The notes: generated by a model not told the origin, from the sequence alone. A stretch of 64,000 nt of DNA from Micrasema longulum (GCA_022494885.1 JAGVSM010003542.1:62001-126000), one strand, 5' to 3'. Positions 22,835 through 33,735 are shown, counted from the first letter of the stretch. Made by a program: numbers and translations.

Positions 22835-22960
22835 GTATTTTCCTGTTTTGAGTTCTAGTGAGGTGCCACGATTTGCATCCGTAGAGGAAAATAGGTGTTA
22901 TGCAAGCGTTATATAGTTGGCATTTGGTTTTCACTAAGTAAATATTCGATCTTCAGACAG
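22835..22960 (-). mobile_element. LINE C-terminal remnant
   Basis: The minus strand translates to KTKCQLYNACITPIFLYGCK, then SWHLTRTQNRKILSFENRYL. The pattern K-x-x-L-Y-N-[AS]-C-I-x-P-x-[FL]-L-Y-G-[CS]-E/K-[ST]-W is the post-catalytic region of many non-LTR reverse transcriptases. Short and decayed; no 3'UTR or tail seen. Confidence 0.75.
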
Positions 22961-23132
22961 CCTTCATACTGTTGTCTCAGAAGAATCTTGGGTGTGCGGT
23001 GGTTTGACTTTGTGAGGAATTAAGTAATAAGGGAGCGGACGCAGCAAACTCCGGTGACAACTGTCATCAAGCGGAGGCGATACGGTTGACTGGGCCATAT
23101 ACTGCGCATGCCTCGGTTTTTCGAACTTCCCA

Positions 23133-23346
23133 TCTTTCGCTGTTTCGCTGTTCAATCTTTCACTGTTCAATCTTTCACTGTTCAATCTTTCACTGTTCAA
23201 TCTTTCATTTTCAATCTTTCACTGTTTCGCTCTCCAATATTTCACTTTCAATATTTCACTGTTCAATATTTCACTGTTCAATCTTTCACTGTTCAATCTT
23301 TCATTTTCAATCTTTCACTGTTTCGCTGTCCAATCTTTCACTGTTC
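23133..23346. repeat. 15-bp minisatellite
   Basis: About 14 copies of TTCAATCTTTCACTG and variants (TTCAATATTTCACTG, TCCAATCTTTCACTG, plus shortened TTTCATTTTCAATC). The array sits in a GC-richer setting (22.98-23.46 kb). Because 15 is a multiple of 3, frames stay open on both strands (plus 23086-23424 and 23108-23494, minus 22964-23200), giving pentapeptide-like strings such as FHCSI and NSERL. These are best read as by-products of the repeat. Confidence 0.9.
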
Positions 23347-23499
23347 CTGGATTGGCGCCTGGGCTGGTATGTCAAACGCTCTCGCAACTATACTCTTCAT
23401 TTACATACAAAATACACGAGATAAAGGGTTTTCTGCGGTCGCGAGAGCTGTTCAGAATAGCATCCCTGAAACTGATCACACCGCCTTCATGTAACGAAT

Positions 23500-25720
23500 G
23501 ATCGAACTGTGCAAGATTTGGTTTACTAATGCAGCGCCATATCCACTACTGAGTGCAAAACGGATGACGATGAATTCATCGTGAAAATGAAACACAACTA
23601 TTTATTTTTTTGACTCTAAAGACTCAAATTTGATTTATTCTTTTAATATTTACAAATTCGTTCATTAATATACCTTTCTTCTGACATAATATTTAAATGA
23701 GCAATCCTTAATAACGTTGTGATCCGTGGAACGATTTTTCCAGTAAATACTGAATTCCCGGTATCTTAACAAATTGGTTGCAGACGTCCGTTTTCCGCCC
23801 AAACACCACCGTAAAACTCAATAAAGGCCATTTCAAACCCATCACGTAGTCATAAAGGTACCTACAACACCCTTAAGGCAAGGCCGCACGCATTCATTAC
23901 TTGGAGTAGGTAGCTTACGACATTTTAATCGTATTAGGAATCTAGTCATTTTCCAAAAGCATTTACGGTAATTACAAATTGCGTTTTATTTTTTTTATCC
24001 GTGTAACAGCAAAACTACCGTCATAAGTAAAAAAGCGGTTTTTTAAAATAAAAATCACAATATGAGTTAAATCTGAGGTAAGATTTATATTTTGTATTTT
24101 TTATATATTTTGTATGCTGACATACATACATGTATATGTGCATATTTCTTGTTATTCTTATTTTTCTTTTTATACCCATGTTTTAATATTGTTTTTTAGT
24201 TTTTAATTTTTGTTCATCTAATTAACTCATTAAATTAAATCATTAAATATAAAACCAACGCCTTTAAAGCCTTTATTATTTGCATGTAAGATTTCAACTC
24301 CTGTATCATTATTAATAATATCTTTATTTTGCACATATCGCTAGCCCTAATCGAAATTTATTAACAAATCTACATGTGTATCTCAAAACCGTAAATTTTA
24401 CTGTTCCTGTTCCTTTGGACTAGCGATATAGTGAATATACCGAAGATAAATTCTTGAATGGAACTTATTATCTACATTGTTATAATCATGGTTTATTTAT
24501 TTAAATGCTCAAATTTAATTTAATAGAATCACAACTGAATGAGATTAAAATAAGTATAATCTTGTTTTTTTGATAAATTATTTTTCGAATTAGTTTCTGT
24601 TGCCACAATATGAATAAAATAAAGTGTACATTAATAGTCGTGATAATGATTTTACTGGTTGCCAAAAATAATGAAGGGGATAAAGCTTATTCTGCAACTG
24701 TTGGCTTTATCTTCACTTGAAATATAACCTTTATTGAATATAACCTATATTGTCAATTAATGAAAGCGAGTAGGTACTTTTTGTTATTCCTATAAACAAA
24801 GTACCAACGTAAAAGCCTTTTGGAGGTGTTGGATAAATAATAGATTATTAAAGAATCTTGCCAAAATATTTTCCATCAAGCTTGAATCTTTATTTCTCGG
24901 GGTGGTTAGGGTGGTCCTTATTGTACCTTCGTCCTGGGCCTAGGACCTTGCCCTATTTCCGCGCCCTATAAAGGTTGTACTGTTCGGGGCACACGATATA
25001 GCTCATGCGTAAACTCTACTCCCCCGGAATACAACCCTGGCATGAATGGAGCGCGGGCATTTTTAGGCTTGAATCACAGCGTAGGGCGGCAAAGGGTGGC
25101 TCCGGAACCTACCCCTGAATTCATTCTGTATTCCTGGCAACTGTAAGCTGTACTTGAAATTTCGCTGCTGTATTTGCATTTTTCAAATTATCGGAATACC
25201 TGACAGCTTTATCATGGCGCAAAGCTCGCTAAACCGTCTATTTTTAGTGCTTTGGAAATAAAAAGCTTTTAGCACAAAACTTCGTTTGTGAATTTGTTGA
25301 ATTTTAAAAACCATTATTTCGATTTATTTTGTTCTTATCTAGAGCCAGAGAGGATCAACGATCAATTATTGTAGCAGCTTTAAGCTAAAAATACGTTCAA
25401 AATCCATAATAGCGATTAACCTCAAAAACTAAAGAATTTATATAAATATAAAAACCTCGTGAGTACAATGATCGTCACTTATTTTTATTATATGGATTTA
25501 TTATATTTTGTCCCAACTCAACAAAGAAAAAGATCCCCACGAAGCTGGATGATTGGTTTAATTTCAGCTTAATCAAATAATTAAGAACTAAATTTACTCA
25601 AGATTGAAATTTATTTCAACAGATATGATTTTTGTATTTATAAATTGATTGAAATCTATAGTCATATAGACAATAACAGTTAAATTATAATAGATACTTA
25701 ATACTTTTTTTCTATTTTAT
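23500..25720. other. No gene recognised
   Basis: AT-rich except 24890-25130, which is GC-richer. Antisense, that stretch shows weakly protein-like segments (RFRSHPLPPYAVIQA) with stops, perhaps a very old element. Confidence 0.45.
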
Positions 25721-25768
25721 TATTTAAATAAAAGACGAGTGATACTTTAATCCACAAATTTGGAATAT

Positions 25769-25811
25769 CCAGTGACCGGTTTCATCGCTTTTGCGACATC
25801 TTCGAGACTGG
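25769..25811 (-). ncRNA. Hammerhead-like ribozyme motif (left arm)
   Basis: The minus-strand order is CCAGU, CUCGAAGAU, a hairpin GUCGC-AAAA-GCGAU, GAAAC, CGGUC, ACUGG. CCAGU pairs with ACUGG as stem I and the hairpin is stem II. GAAAC plus GUC supply the rest of a hammerhead core. The catalytic CUGANGA is CUCGAAGA here, one extra base. Activity is unproven. Confidence 0.5.
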
Positions 25812-25914
25812 TATCTTTATTAAGGAGTTCAATGTATTTATACAAAACAGAGGAAAGGATAGATAATTCAAAATTATATGAAAGTAAATTAACTTAAACT
25901 TCTCAATAAAGATA

Positions 25915-25958
25915 CCAGTCTCGAAGATGTCGCGAAAGCGATGAAACCGGTCTCTGGA
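25915..25958 (+). ncRNA. Hammerhead-like ribozyme motif (right arm)
   Basis: Same layout as the left arm with stem II loop GAAA. The stem I distal strand is UCUGG, not ACUGG, which weakens the outermost pair. Confidence 0.45.
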
Positions 25959-26234
25959 TATTTCAATTTTTTGGATTAAAGTATCACTCGTCTTTTATTT
26001 CTATAATAAATTAAAATAAACTTCCATCAAGAATTTTCACTTACAAACTTAAATGTTTTAGATACTTAATACTGTACTAAAAATGGTTTCAAATTTATAA
26101 TGAATAACATACGTAATGTGTCATAAGTTTAAAATATACAAAAATGGAATTTGAAAAACAAAAATGTTATATTTGTTCATATTATATACATTTGTAATTT
26201 CAAATGAGAAATAGTATTTAATTATCATTACTCA

Positions 26235-26535
26235 CCTACAAAGTTAATTAATTCCCGCATGCTGTTGCCGATTTCCTTTTTGAATGTATTATTATTGAAG
26301 TTGAATATATCGCGCGCATTGGCTCCAATAATGTTATTATACAAATTGCGAATTCTACGTATGCATAATTTTTTGTTGCATTAGTGTTTACGTCAGCACA
26401 ATAAAATAATTTGGTGTGTAGGGTAAGTTTAATGAAAATTAATTAAGCTAAATAAGTTAGGGCGGTCAGTAATGCCATTTAAAAGCTTGAATAAAAATAT
26501 TAAGTCAGCAATCTGTCGTCTTTTATCCAAGGAGT
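26235..26535 (-). mobile_element. LINE C-terminal remnant
   Basis: The minus strand translates in one frame, with internal stops, to DSLDKRRQIADLIFLFKLLN, GITDRPNLFSLINF, then RIRNLYNNIIGANARDIFNF and FKKEIGNSMRELINF. The SLxKRRxxAxLxFLxKLLNG block is characteristic of the C-terminal part of Jockey/CR1-like LINE proteins, related to but distinct from the 13.4 kb copy. Several stops show long inactivity. Confidence 0.75.
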
Positions 26536-26539
26536 CTAT

Positions 26540-27970
26540 TTAAAAATATCTTCTCGCTTTTTTGTTATTTGTAAATTGGTAATTGTTTCTTTACGATATA
26601 TATTTTTGGGAAGAGAATATGGATATCTAGGCATTCACAGCTCATATTAGTGGCTATACAAACTTGCTTTTTTGGCATTGTAATTGGCCTTTAATTTCGG
26701 TTTATTTTTTATTTGATTTTTAGTCTCCATTTCTTTAAATTTAATTCCTCGGAAAAATATTTTAAGGGTTATCGAATTACATCAACAAAATGCAATTGCA
26801 AAATAAAGATAAATGTTCACATATAAAAATAAAAAATATGTATGCTTACTGTTACTACTGAATTAATTTGTTTTATAAATAATTACTTGTATATTGCTGT
26901 AATAAATATGTAAAATAATAATAAAATAAAAAAATAAAAAATAAATTATGCATCCTAAAATGTGGATGCACACGAAGGAGACCAATTCACTTCTACAATT
27001 GTTTTTAAAAACAATTATAAATCCAAAGTATTTCTCGATGCATTCTTGTATTTTTAATAATCCATTATAGCTCATTCATTACAAAAATATTCCATAAAAT
27101 TAAAAAATGCCTTCTGCCACATGGTTTTGTGTTTTAAAAAACGCCACAAAAGTTTAAGTTTTTTTTTAATGAAGAGTTTGTGTCAAAATGGTATTTTTAT
27201 TTAACATTTTGAAGCAACAAATTTCATCAGTTTTGACAAAAATAGAACAATTATACTTAAGCATAAATTAAAACTTTTTTGTGTGTAGCTGGCCCTCACT
27301 TGTCGTAAATTGCCTCAAAATTACATATTTATAATAAATAACGAACACGTAAAGAAGGTTACGAAGCAATTACCTTTTAATTGAATTTTATCTTTTATTT
27401 TGTGCGACTGATATTGACCCGATTAGTAACCGAAAGCACCCCTTTTCAGTGTACATAAATAAATAAATTACATTATAATATTTGGCACTTACACTTTGAA
27501 GGGATACGGGAAATGGGTATTGGTAGGTTGGGGTAGAGGGATGAGGGTGTAAAGAGAATGTCAGGTTCACGATATTATTGACAGGTGGTTGATCCGCAAA
27601 GTCTGCTGAACGGTTAGATATAAACCATATAGTGCGACGTTACAAGACCTAATCATATATGTATATAAAATAAAACACATACACTCTCACGCATTACGGA
27701 TTACTGCACGCATTTAGAAAACATTATTAACACTAAAATCGTGAATGAGACTTATTTTTGCCGTTTGCAAAATGACATAAACTTTGCTAAATCAAATAAT
27801 GATAACTCAGACTTTACCCCAGTCTACCATAATTTGATTACCATTTTCTAATGATAAGTTATTCACAAAAATAATTGTAATAATAAAAATACGATATTTC
27901 GTTTAATTCCACTTTCATTTTTTATTTAAATTAAAATTAAATTTTTGTCACAGAAGAGTAAAATATATTA
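26540..27970. other. Mostly non-coding; one Repeat A scrap
   Basis: 26600-26645 matches Repeat A in reverse (GAGAATATGGATATCTAGGC). The rest is AT-rich with no recognisable frame. Confidence 0.5.
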
Positions 27971-27973
27971 TAA

Positions 27974-28015
27974 CACAACTAGTTTCAGGTATTCTGAATT
28001 ACCCATCATCAGGTG
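27974..28015 (-). ncRNA. Hammerhead-like ribozyme motif with exact CUGAUGA core
   Basis: The minus strand reads CAC, CUGAUGA, U, then a hairpin GGGUAAUUC/GAAUACCU, GAAAC, UA, GUU, GUG. CAC pairs with GUG to close stem I. CUGAUGA is the exact catalytic consensus, GAAAC matches, and GUU is a permitted NUH cleavage triplet. Stem III would be only two pairs with a 2-nt loop, so an isolated monomer would fold poorly. The extra U before stem II also occurs in the other copies here. Confidence 0.55.
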
Positions 28016-28084
28016 TAAAAATAAACTATTCAAAGTTTTCCCACAAAGTAAATGCTGAATCAATAAATAATTTATTTTTAATTT

Positions 28085-28300
28085 TCACCAGTTAACAGTT
28101 TTTGACCAGCCGACTTATTCCGTCAAAATTTTGCTTCGTAAATTCGTTCTTTCGTCATATATCCATCTCAATCCAACTAATTCAAAATCATATTTTGCCC
28201 TTGTTCCCTCTCATACGATAAGAATGAATTTACGAAATTAATTAGTTACAGAATAAGGGCACTGGTCGGTCACGACGACTTCTGGTCAACTCGTGAAAAT
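28085..28300. mobile_element. Short TIR element (MITE-like)
   Basis: The left end (from CACCAGTTAACAG through GACCAGCCGACTTATTCCGT and TTCGTAAATTCGTTCTTTCG) is inverted at the right end (AAGAATGAATTTACGAAA, ACAGAATAAGGGCACTGGTC). The arms are about 70 bp and diverged. No target duplication was identified. Confidence 0.55.
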
Positions 28301-29034
28301 TATACGTGGAATAAAACTAAAATGCAGGTCCACCTATCAATAGAAAAACTCAATCTAATAAAAATATAAAAGCGTTGGTGCTTAAATTTTGCTCTTATCC
28401 CTAAATAGCGATAAGGGTATAAATAATAAAGTATTAAGGGAGTAGATAAGTTAAGTTTTCGAGGGCACTGCTTTCTAAATCCTTATAATAGGACGTAATT
28501 CTAAGCCTAGAGGCGTCCTATATAAACTTCATTAGGGGAGATAATACACCACGCGAATGATTTCGTTCTCACAAGACCTATACGCAATTTTTGTCTTTGA
28601 AGTATGAAGCGTACATAACGCAGGTACTTTATTGCATAGGGCTATAAATATTCTCTTGTCACTCTGAGCTTACATAATACATAGTATATGTATATAAATA
28701 TAAAGCCTGTTATAAATCTACCATTGTCGAGCTGTGTGAGGACAGAGCGGGTGCTTAATTGGGATTTACTTAGGATTACACTCCAACAGTTAATTATTGT
28801 TGATAATGAATTGGTGGCACATACCTACATACATACGTATGTATATTAATTATTATTATCATACATAGATGACAAAATATAGGTAGATATCATTTACAAA
28901 AACGAGTTCGGTGATTTCGGGTAATATTACATTTTTTAAATTTTATTTTTAAAAATTTAGCCGTTCACAAAGAAAGTAAACTTTCGAAATTCTAAAATGA
29001 AAAAAGAATTATCATAAATTTTTCATCAAAGCAA

Positions 29035-29215
29035 AGTCAAGAAATCACACCATTTTTCCATTTTAAAACGCCGTTACTTTGAAATCGTGCCTTCAAAAAT
29101 TTTGAATAAAAAAACATCATCAAAAAATATTTTCTGTAAAAAAATACACCTAAAACTTTAGTATAACTAAGCTTTAATTACTTTTCGACCGGAAGATTAC
29201 GTCTCTCGAAGTAAA
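29035..29215 (+). repeat. Dispersed repeat D, copy 1
   Basis: Shares TAATTACTTTTCGACCGG, AGATTACG and an AAATCACACCATTTT-like end with the reverse strand of 49.02-49.18 kb. About 180 bp; nature unknown. Confidence 0.5.
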
Positions 29216-29519
29216 CTTAGGTACATTGATATTCGTATGTAAAAACAAAGTATTTGCATAAGTAAAATTTATTCTAATTGTACAAGGAAATCATCAGCAA
29301 AAAAACCTTTATTTTAGTTTTTATAAATAAATACACACATTTTTAGTGACGCAAATATTGTTTTATTTTTCTTAATTTCTTGGTTAAATTATGCCTTCAA
29401 CATTTAAAAAAAAAAAAACAATTTTATGGAAATATGTTTTTTCTCTGTATTTTACAGATAATATTTTGATTGTAAATATTTCCACATGTACATAATGTTA
29501 ATGTTTCCATTTTCCATTA

Positions 29520-29640
29520 TGTTGTATCCCAACTAGACACAGGGCTCTTTGCCTCATAGAGTTAGGGATACGTATTTTTTAATTTTTTTTATATATATGT
29601 ATTTGTATGAATAAAATTAATCAATAAATTATTACATATT
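29520..29640 (+). mobile_element. LINE-type 3' end with terminal hairpin
   Basis: The hairpin GTATCCCAACT/AGTTAGGGATAC (29525-29573) is followed by an AT-rich stretch and AATAAAATTAATCAATAAA. The layout matches the other LINE tails in the window. No coding part is recognised upstream. Confidence 0.45.
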
Positions 29641-29808
29641 AGAATATACTACACGTGTAAACTTGACATCATGAATTTGGGAAGTGTGAAGCTACCTTTA
29701 TAATGATAAGTCACAAAGGGAAGGAACACTAATACTTATGCACGGATTAAGGCATTAAATTTATGACTGGTGCTTAATCACGTGTAAACTGGTAAAGGAC
29801 TAAGGAAA

Positions 29809-30228
29809 TTGAGAGTGGAGGAAGGGGAAAGGAATGAAAAGGATACTTTAGGAAATAATAATTATATCGGCAGAGTCAGTGCGAGTAACACGTCTCCTGG
29901 CAGTAATGCACATATTATAAGGGGCTTTCACATTCTTCTTTTTCCCACATTCACTCCCAAGTGCAGCATGAAGAAATCACCAGGCGTCTCCAGGATACTC
30001 TATCGCCAGCCATTTCACTTTTCCGCGTCAATCCCGCGTCCGTTAGTTCTGCCAAATACAGCCAAAAGATCGTCTTCGACGGCCTTCCATGTCTTGCAGG
30101 TGTGGAAGAAGAGCCAACTTGTGTTGAGGCACCCGTCAACTAATTCATATATTACACGTAGTATAACAAGTGTGCGAGGACTGGAATTGCGCCTCATATC
30201 CTCAGCTGAAGGGTGCTGCAGAAAATAG
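29809..30228 (+). CDS. Unidentified open reading frame region
   Basis: A 139-codon frame, the longest in the window not explained by a repeat or transposon. In the same interval a second plus-strand frame (29961-30143, reading HEEITRRLQDTLSPAISLF, then KIVFDGLPCLAGVEEEPTCV) and a minus-strand frame (30015-30257) are also open. Composition is clearly GC-richer than the surroundings. The 29961 frame looks the most protein-like. Just before it, a pyrimidine tract ending TTCACTCCCAAG could be a splice acceptor, but no matching donor exon was found. It could be a host exon, a retrogene fragment or decayed transposon coding. I do not recognise it. Confidence 0.3.
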   Translation: MRVEEGERNEKDTLGNNNYIGRVSASNTSPGSNAHIIRGFHILLFPTFTPKCSMKKSPGVSRILYRQPFHFSASIPRPLVLPNTAKRSSSTAFHVLQVWKKSQLVLRHPSTNSYITRSITSVRGLELRLISSAEGCCRK

Positions 30229-30999
30229 ACGAGATGCAGGAGTTTGCTGCAAACCAATTAAATCGAGTCCCATCTGCGGATATTATTTTGTAAAATCAAC
30301 ATTATTTCATATCATCTCGAGAAGAAAACAATCAAGAATCTATTTCACTTGTCACTATTATTGTTACAAATATTTATTTCTTAGATAAATTTACTGTCAA
30401 CCACTCATTCATATTAGCTAGGCAGAATTCTGAACTTTTATATTAATTAATCTTGGTACATTTGTAGAAAATTGCTTCCTTTATTAAAATTTTGTATTTC
30501 ACTAACGAGTTGTTTATTTCGTAAAATCCAGATCTTTAAGTCATATTTGTTCCATTTTACAGTAAGGTATTTTATAGATAACGTTTTTGATTTCATTTAT
30601 AAAGTTAAATCGATACAACATAATCTTATTTTCTTGGAGAGATCTCATGTTTTTGCCGATTGAGCGAAACTGGTAAAACGGTAAGTGTTTGTAGGTACTT
30701 TATTTGGTTATCTGCATTATTCTTTTTAATCTAAAAAATTTGCTTATTGAATTTTGATAATCTATCTCTATAATGTGGCCCACTTGGGACCAAATAATTT
30801 TTATTTTCAAACTACACTGAACTTTACCGTTTACAATGGCAATAGCATTGAGATGACGAAGAAGAAAAGTAGGTACTATTTAGATATTTTTTCAACAGAG
30901 TTGAACCTGTTGAATATATGGAAGTCTAGGCGTTTGGAAAACTGAGTCACATATTGAAAATAAAAAGAGTCCGGTTTGTCTGAAAAGGAAAACATACGA

Positions 31000-31430
31000 A
31001 TCCTGTGCACTGCCAGTTCCTACATACGCATGAGAGACCAAGGCCTAGCAAAAATAAATGTGGAAAAGCTCAAATGCACACAGTGATCCATGGAAAGACC
31101 CATGCTTGATGTAAGCCTAAGAGACAGAGTAAGAAATGAGGAAATTAGGAACAAAACCAGTCTAGCGGATATCATGGATCGCGTAGCAAGACTGGAATAG
31201 CAATGGGCAGGACATGTTGCGAGACAAGACCCCACAAGATGGCCCCTAACATTTTAAGATGGAGACTTTGGGAGAATAAGAGAGGCGTCGGAAAACGTCA
31301 AAAAAGATGATTCGACGACATAGCCGCTGTGGGTGGTAAAAATTGGCTGCAAGCAGTGACCAACTGAAAGAAATGGAAGGGTATGGAAGAGGCATATAAC
31401 CAGCAGCGGAGGACAGAAGGCTCAAGAAGA
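31000..31430 (+). mobile_element. LINE C-terminal remnant (endonuclease-RT type)
   Basis: With a few stops and frameshifts the plus strand reads CALPVPTYA, MERPMLDVSLRDRVRNEEIR, NKTSLADIMDRVARLE, QWAGHVARQDPTRWPLT and FDDIAAVGGKNWLQAV, and closes with SSGGQKAQEEE-like residues. The ERxMLxVSLRDRxRNEEIR...DVxxRxARLKWxWAGHxAR pattern is the common C-terminal segment of a widespread insect non-LTR family often labelled endonuclease-reverse transcriptase. The catalytic core is not in the window. Confidence 0.85.
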
Positions 31431-31682
31431 AGAAGGCGTTTACAAAGCTTGATCTATCATCCGCCGAGTTAAATTATCATTTTTCAAACGGTAACATTCA
31501 TACATTCATCTTTCTGCCTATCCCTCCACTATTTGACTTCCATATTTACGATCTTGTATTTATGATTTTTCTGTGTCCGTGCGGTTGAAGGATACTGGTT
31601 TGTGCGTGAAGAACCTGAACCTTTATGATGCTTAAGCTCTCAGATGAAAATGATTCTAAAAAAGAAAATCAAGCTAAGATAA

Positions 31683-31870
31683 GTGTGCCTCGTAGTGTAG
31701 TGGTTGACACGTTCGTCTGCCACGCTTGGTCTTGGGTACGACTCGTGCATGTAGACGTGAAATATTTGTTTTAAATGTGGTTCTGAACTGCAATATTTCA
31801 TTGTTCCGGGCTGGTACCTGAAGCGTAAGACTGTTTTTTCTTTGTTTGATCTTTATCCCCTGCATGCGTT
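31683..31870 (+). repeat. SINE family 1, head and proximal body
   Basis: The tRNA-like head is CCTCGTAGTGTAGTGGTTGA (A-box) and GGTCTTGGGTACGACTCG (B-box position). The body follows with ACGTGAAATATTTGTTTTAA, GCAATATTTCATTGTTC and TACCTGAAGCGTAAGACTG. The 3' half seen in the 46.6 and 47.4 kb copies is lost. Confidence 0.75.
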
Positions 31871-32159
31871 TTTATTCTTGTTCAGATATCTTGGAAATTA
31901 CACCCTTAATCTCAAATTTTATTTAACAGAAATATATATCATGAGAACTGCTGTCAGATGCCATTATTAGTTTAACACGCATAAAAATTGACATTGATAT
32001 TTTACATTCTGTACTTTTTCATTGTAAAAGCCAATAAAACAATAAAAATGTTATGCTGGGTGAAATTAATTTTTATTTTCGTATAGTCTTTTTTCACAGC
32101 TTCTCTGATATTTTGATGATAAAGCTAGTTTTTTTTATTTCAATAAATCTGTTTCTTTG

Positions 32160-32260
32160 ATCTAAAGGGAACAATGACGGTTTTTTTTCTTGCCAACGTT
32201 TTGAAGAGGGTTGGTGCCAATTAAAAAATATACGTATTTCATAAATAAAATAATAATAAT
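32160..32260 (+). repeat. Harbinger-like MITE remnant, left part
   Basis: Similar to 5590-5670 of the 5.5-kb MITE: GAGGGTTGGTGCCAATTAAA and AATATACGTATTT correspond to GAGGGCTGATGTCAATAAAA and ATATACGTATTT. Its right part appears to resume near 33.57 kb after a LINE insertion. Confidence 0.45.
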
Positions 32261-32274
32261 AACCTAGAATATAT

Positions 32275-32760
32275 AAAAGTATCTATAATGTAGCAGATAC
32301 TCTTGTTTTACAAAAATATGTAGATTGTCTCTCTCTTTGGCGTAAAGAAAACTACCTTTTCTTAAATGTTAGTAAGTGTCAAATAATTAGATTCGTTCAA
32401 AAAAGACGCATACTTTTCCTTCTTCACTCGACTGCGTTACCCTTGCTTCTGTAAAGAAAATTAAAGACCTCGCCATCATATTTAATGAAACACTTAATGT
32501 TAATTGTCATATTAATTCTATATATCTATCAATGAAGGGTATGTAAATGCTCGGATTTGTATTGAGATCAGCAAAATATTTTAAATTAATATAATCAATC
32601 AAAAAATAATATTATTCATCGGTTAGGAGTCAGTAAGAATACAATTCTTTGTATTGGTCACCTCTCTATGCTACCCATTCTAATGAAATTTAAAGAATCC
32701 AACATAAATTACTCCGGTTCGTCAATTTTAAACTGCATTTACCGCGAGAAAATATAAACT
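32275..32760 (+). mobile_element. LINE RT thumb/C-terminal remnant
   Basis: The plus strand reads DTLVLQKYVDCLSLWRKENY, LFLNVSKCQIIRF, then a frameshift to KIKDLAIIFNETLNVNCHI, MLGFVLRSAKYF-like residues and INYSGSSILNCIYREN. LNVSKC and the [VI]KDLG[VI]xFDxxLxFxxHI block are Jockey-type RT landmarks after the catalytic site. It seems to have landed inside an older Harbinger-like MITE. Confidence 0.75.
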
Positions 32761-32809
32761 ATAATCTTCTCTTATGTACATTGGATTCACTTTTTTTTAT
32801 TTTGTTTTT

Positions 32810-33050
32810 TAATTAATTATTTATTTTAACAATAAAATAGTATTCATAATTGTATTGTTGTTCCCGCAAAGCCAAGACTTGTCTGTGGGTTACATTACAT
32901 TTTTATTTTTTTATAAAAGGTAGGTACAAAGTTTAATAAAAAAATGAAAAAAATATTTATGTGCACACTTAAGATTCACTTGTTCTTTTTAATAAGTTTT
33001 TAATGATTTCTAAAAATGTATTTAAGTTTCATTCCTCTCGATTTTCACTA
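32810..33050 (-). mobile_element. LINE 3' end with CCCGCA hairpin, copy 1
   Basis: Nearly collinear with 44.53-44.76 kb. Shared segments are TTATTTATTTTAACAATAAA (tail, antisense), GTTCCCGCAAAGCC, a GTCTGYGGGTTACATTACAT block, AAAAGGTA and ATGTGCACACTTAAG. The CCCGCA/TGTGGG arms form a hairpin just inside the tail. This is the 3'UTR of a minus-strand LINE with no coding part. Confidence 0.7.
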
Positions 33051-33569
33051 CGTATTTAGTTAAACAATTTTGGTACTACACTCCCCATTGTTCTATCTCC
33101 ATAGTAGTTTTTCCGTCAAGGCACCGTCAGCTGCTGTGCCGATACTTGTCGGGCACAATCTGGTGGGTTACTTTGAATTTAAAACTGCAGTCGAGGAAAT
33201 GATCTGTTACTATCTAATACTGACACTATTTATTAAAAGGCAAAACGTTAACATAGTCAAATAATACTTTTCATTCTATCCTTAAAATTAGTGATAGAGG
33301 AATAAAATCTGATCCGTTTTTTTTGTTGTATTTAGTAGTAAATAATCTTTTTGGTGTTGCTGATTTGGTCAAATGTATCTTATTGAATGAGGCATGATAT
33401 TTATTTTATATATATTTATATACCTGAGTCAAATTTGCACATAAATTCTCTGTTCCCGAGAATTCACTCTCTCGGGAACTAACACACAGACGACCAAAAA
33501 ATACATCAATTTGCTATAATAATGTTAATAACCTCTGCATATGTAAAAGCCCTTTGAGGAAATCAATTT

Positions 33570-33735
33570 ATTTGTACACATATTTGGTAGTGTTTTTTAT
33601 TGATTATAGTTTGATTCGCCTCAAATAGTTTATTAAAACTTCACAAAATAGCTGTAAAACTACTCTCCTGTAATGTTGTGATTTAATTAATTTTTGACAC
33701 AAGCCACAGAAATATTGCCGGATTTCGCATTCAGT
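33570..33735 (+). repeat. Harbinger-like MITE remnant, right part
   Basis: TTTATTAAAACTTCACAAAA, CTGTAATGTTGTGATTTA and CAAGCCACAGAA match 5733-5825 of the 5.5-kb MITE (TTATTAAAACGTCACAAAA, CTGTAATATTTTGATTTA, CAAGCCACAGAA). Confidence 0.5.

Larger units (their letters stand above)
25726..26000. mobile_element. Penelope-type palindrome with two hammerhead-like cores
   Basis: Arms at 25726-25829 and 25897-26000 (104 bp each) are inverted copies of a terminal segment. It also occurs singly at 60.37-60.50 kb, where it is preceded by the same CTCTGTTTTGTATAAATACA found in the spacer here. Shared arm segments are AAATAAAAGACGAGTGATAC, TTTAATCC and CAGTCTCGAAGATGTCGC. Inverted terminal copies are normal for Penelope-like elements, but no coding part is present. 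Confidence 0.8.

Noticed and set aside
23086..23494. Repeat protein with FHCSI pentapeptides
   Set aside because: A 15-bp minisatellite keeps several frames open on both strands at once; no frame is favoured and no start context or family supports it.
31020..31235. 71-codon minus-strand ORF with leucine-rich start
   Set aside because: Antisense shadow of the plus-strand LINE remnant at 31.0-31.4 kb.
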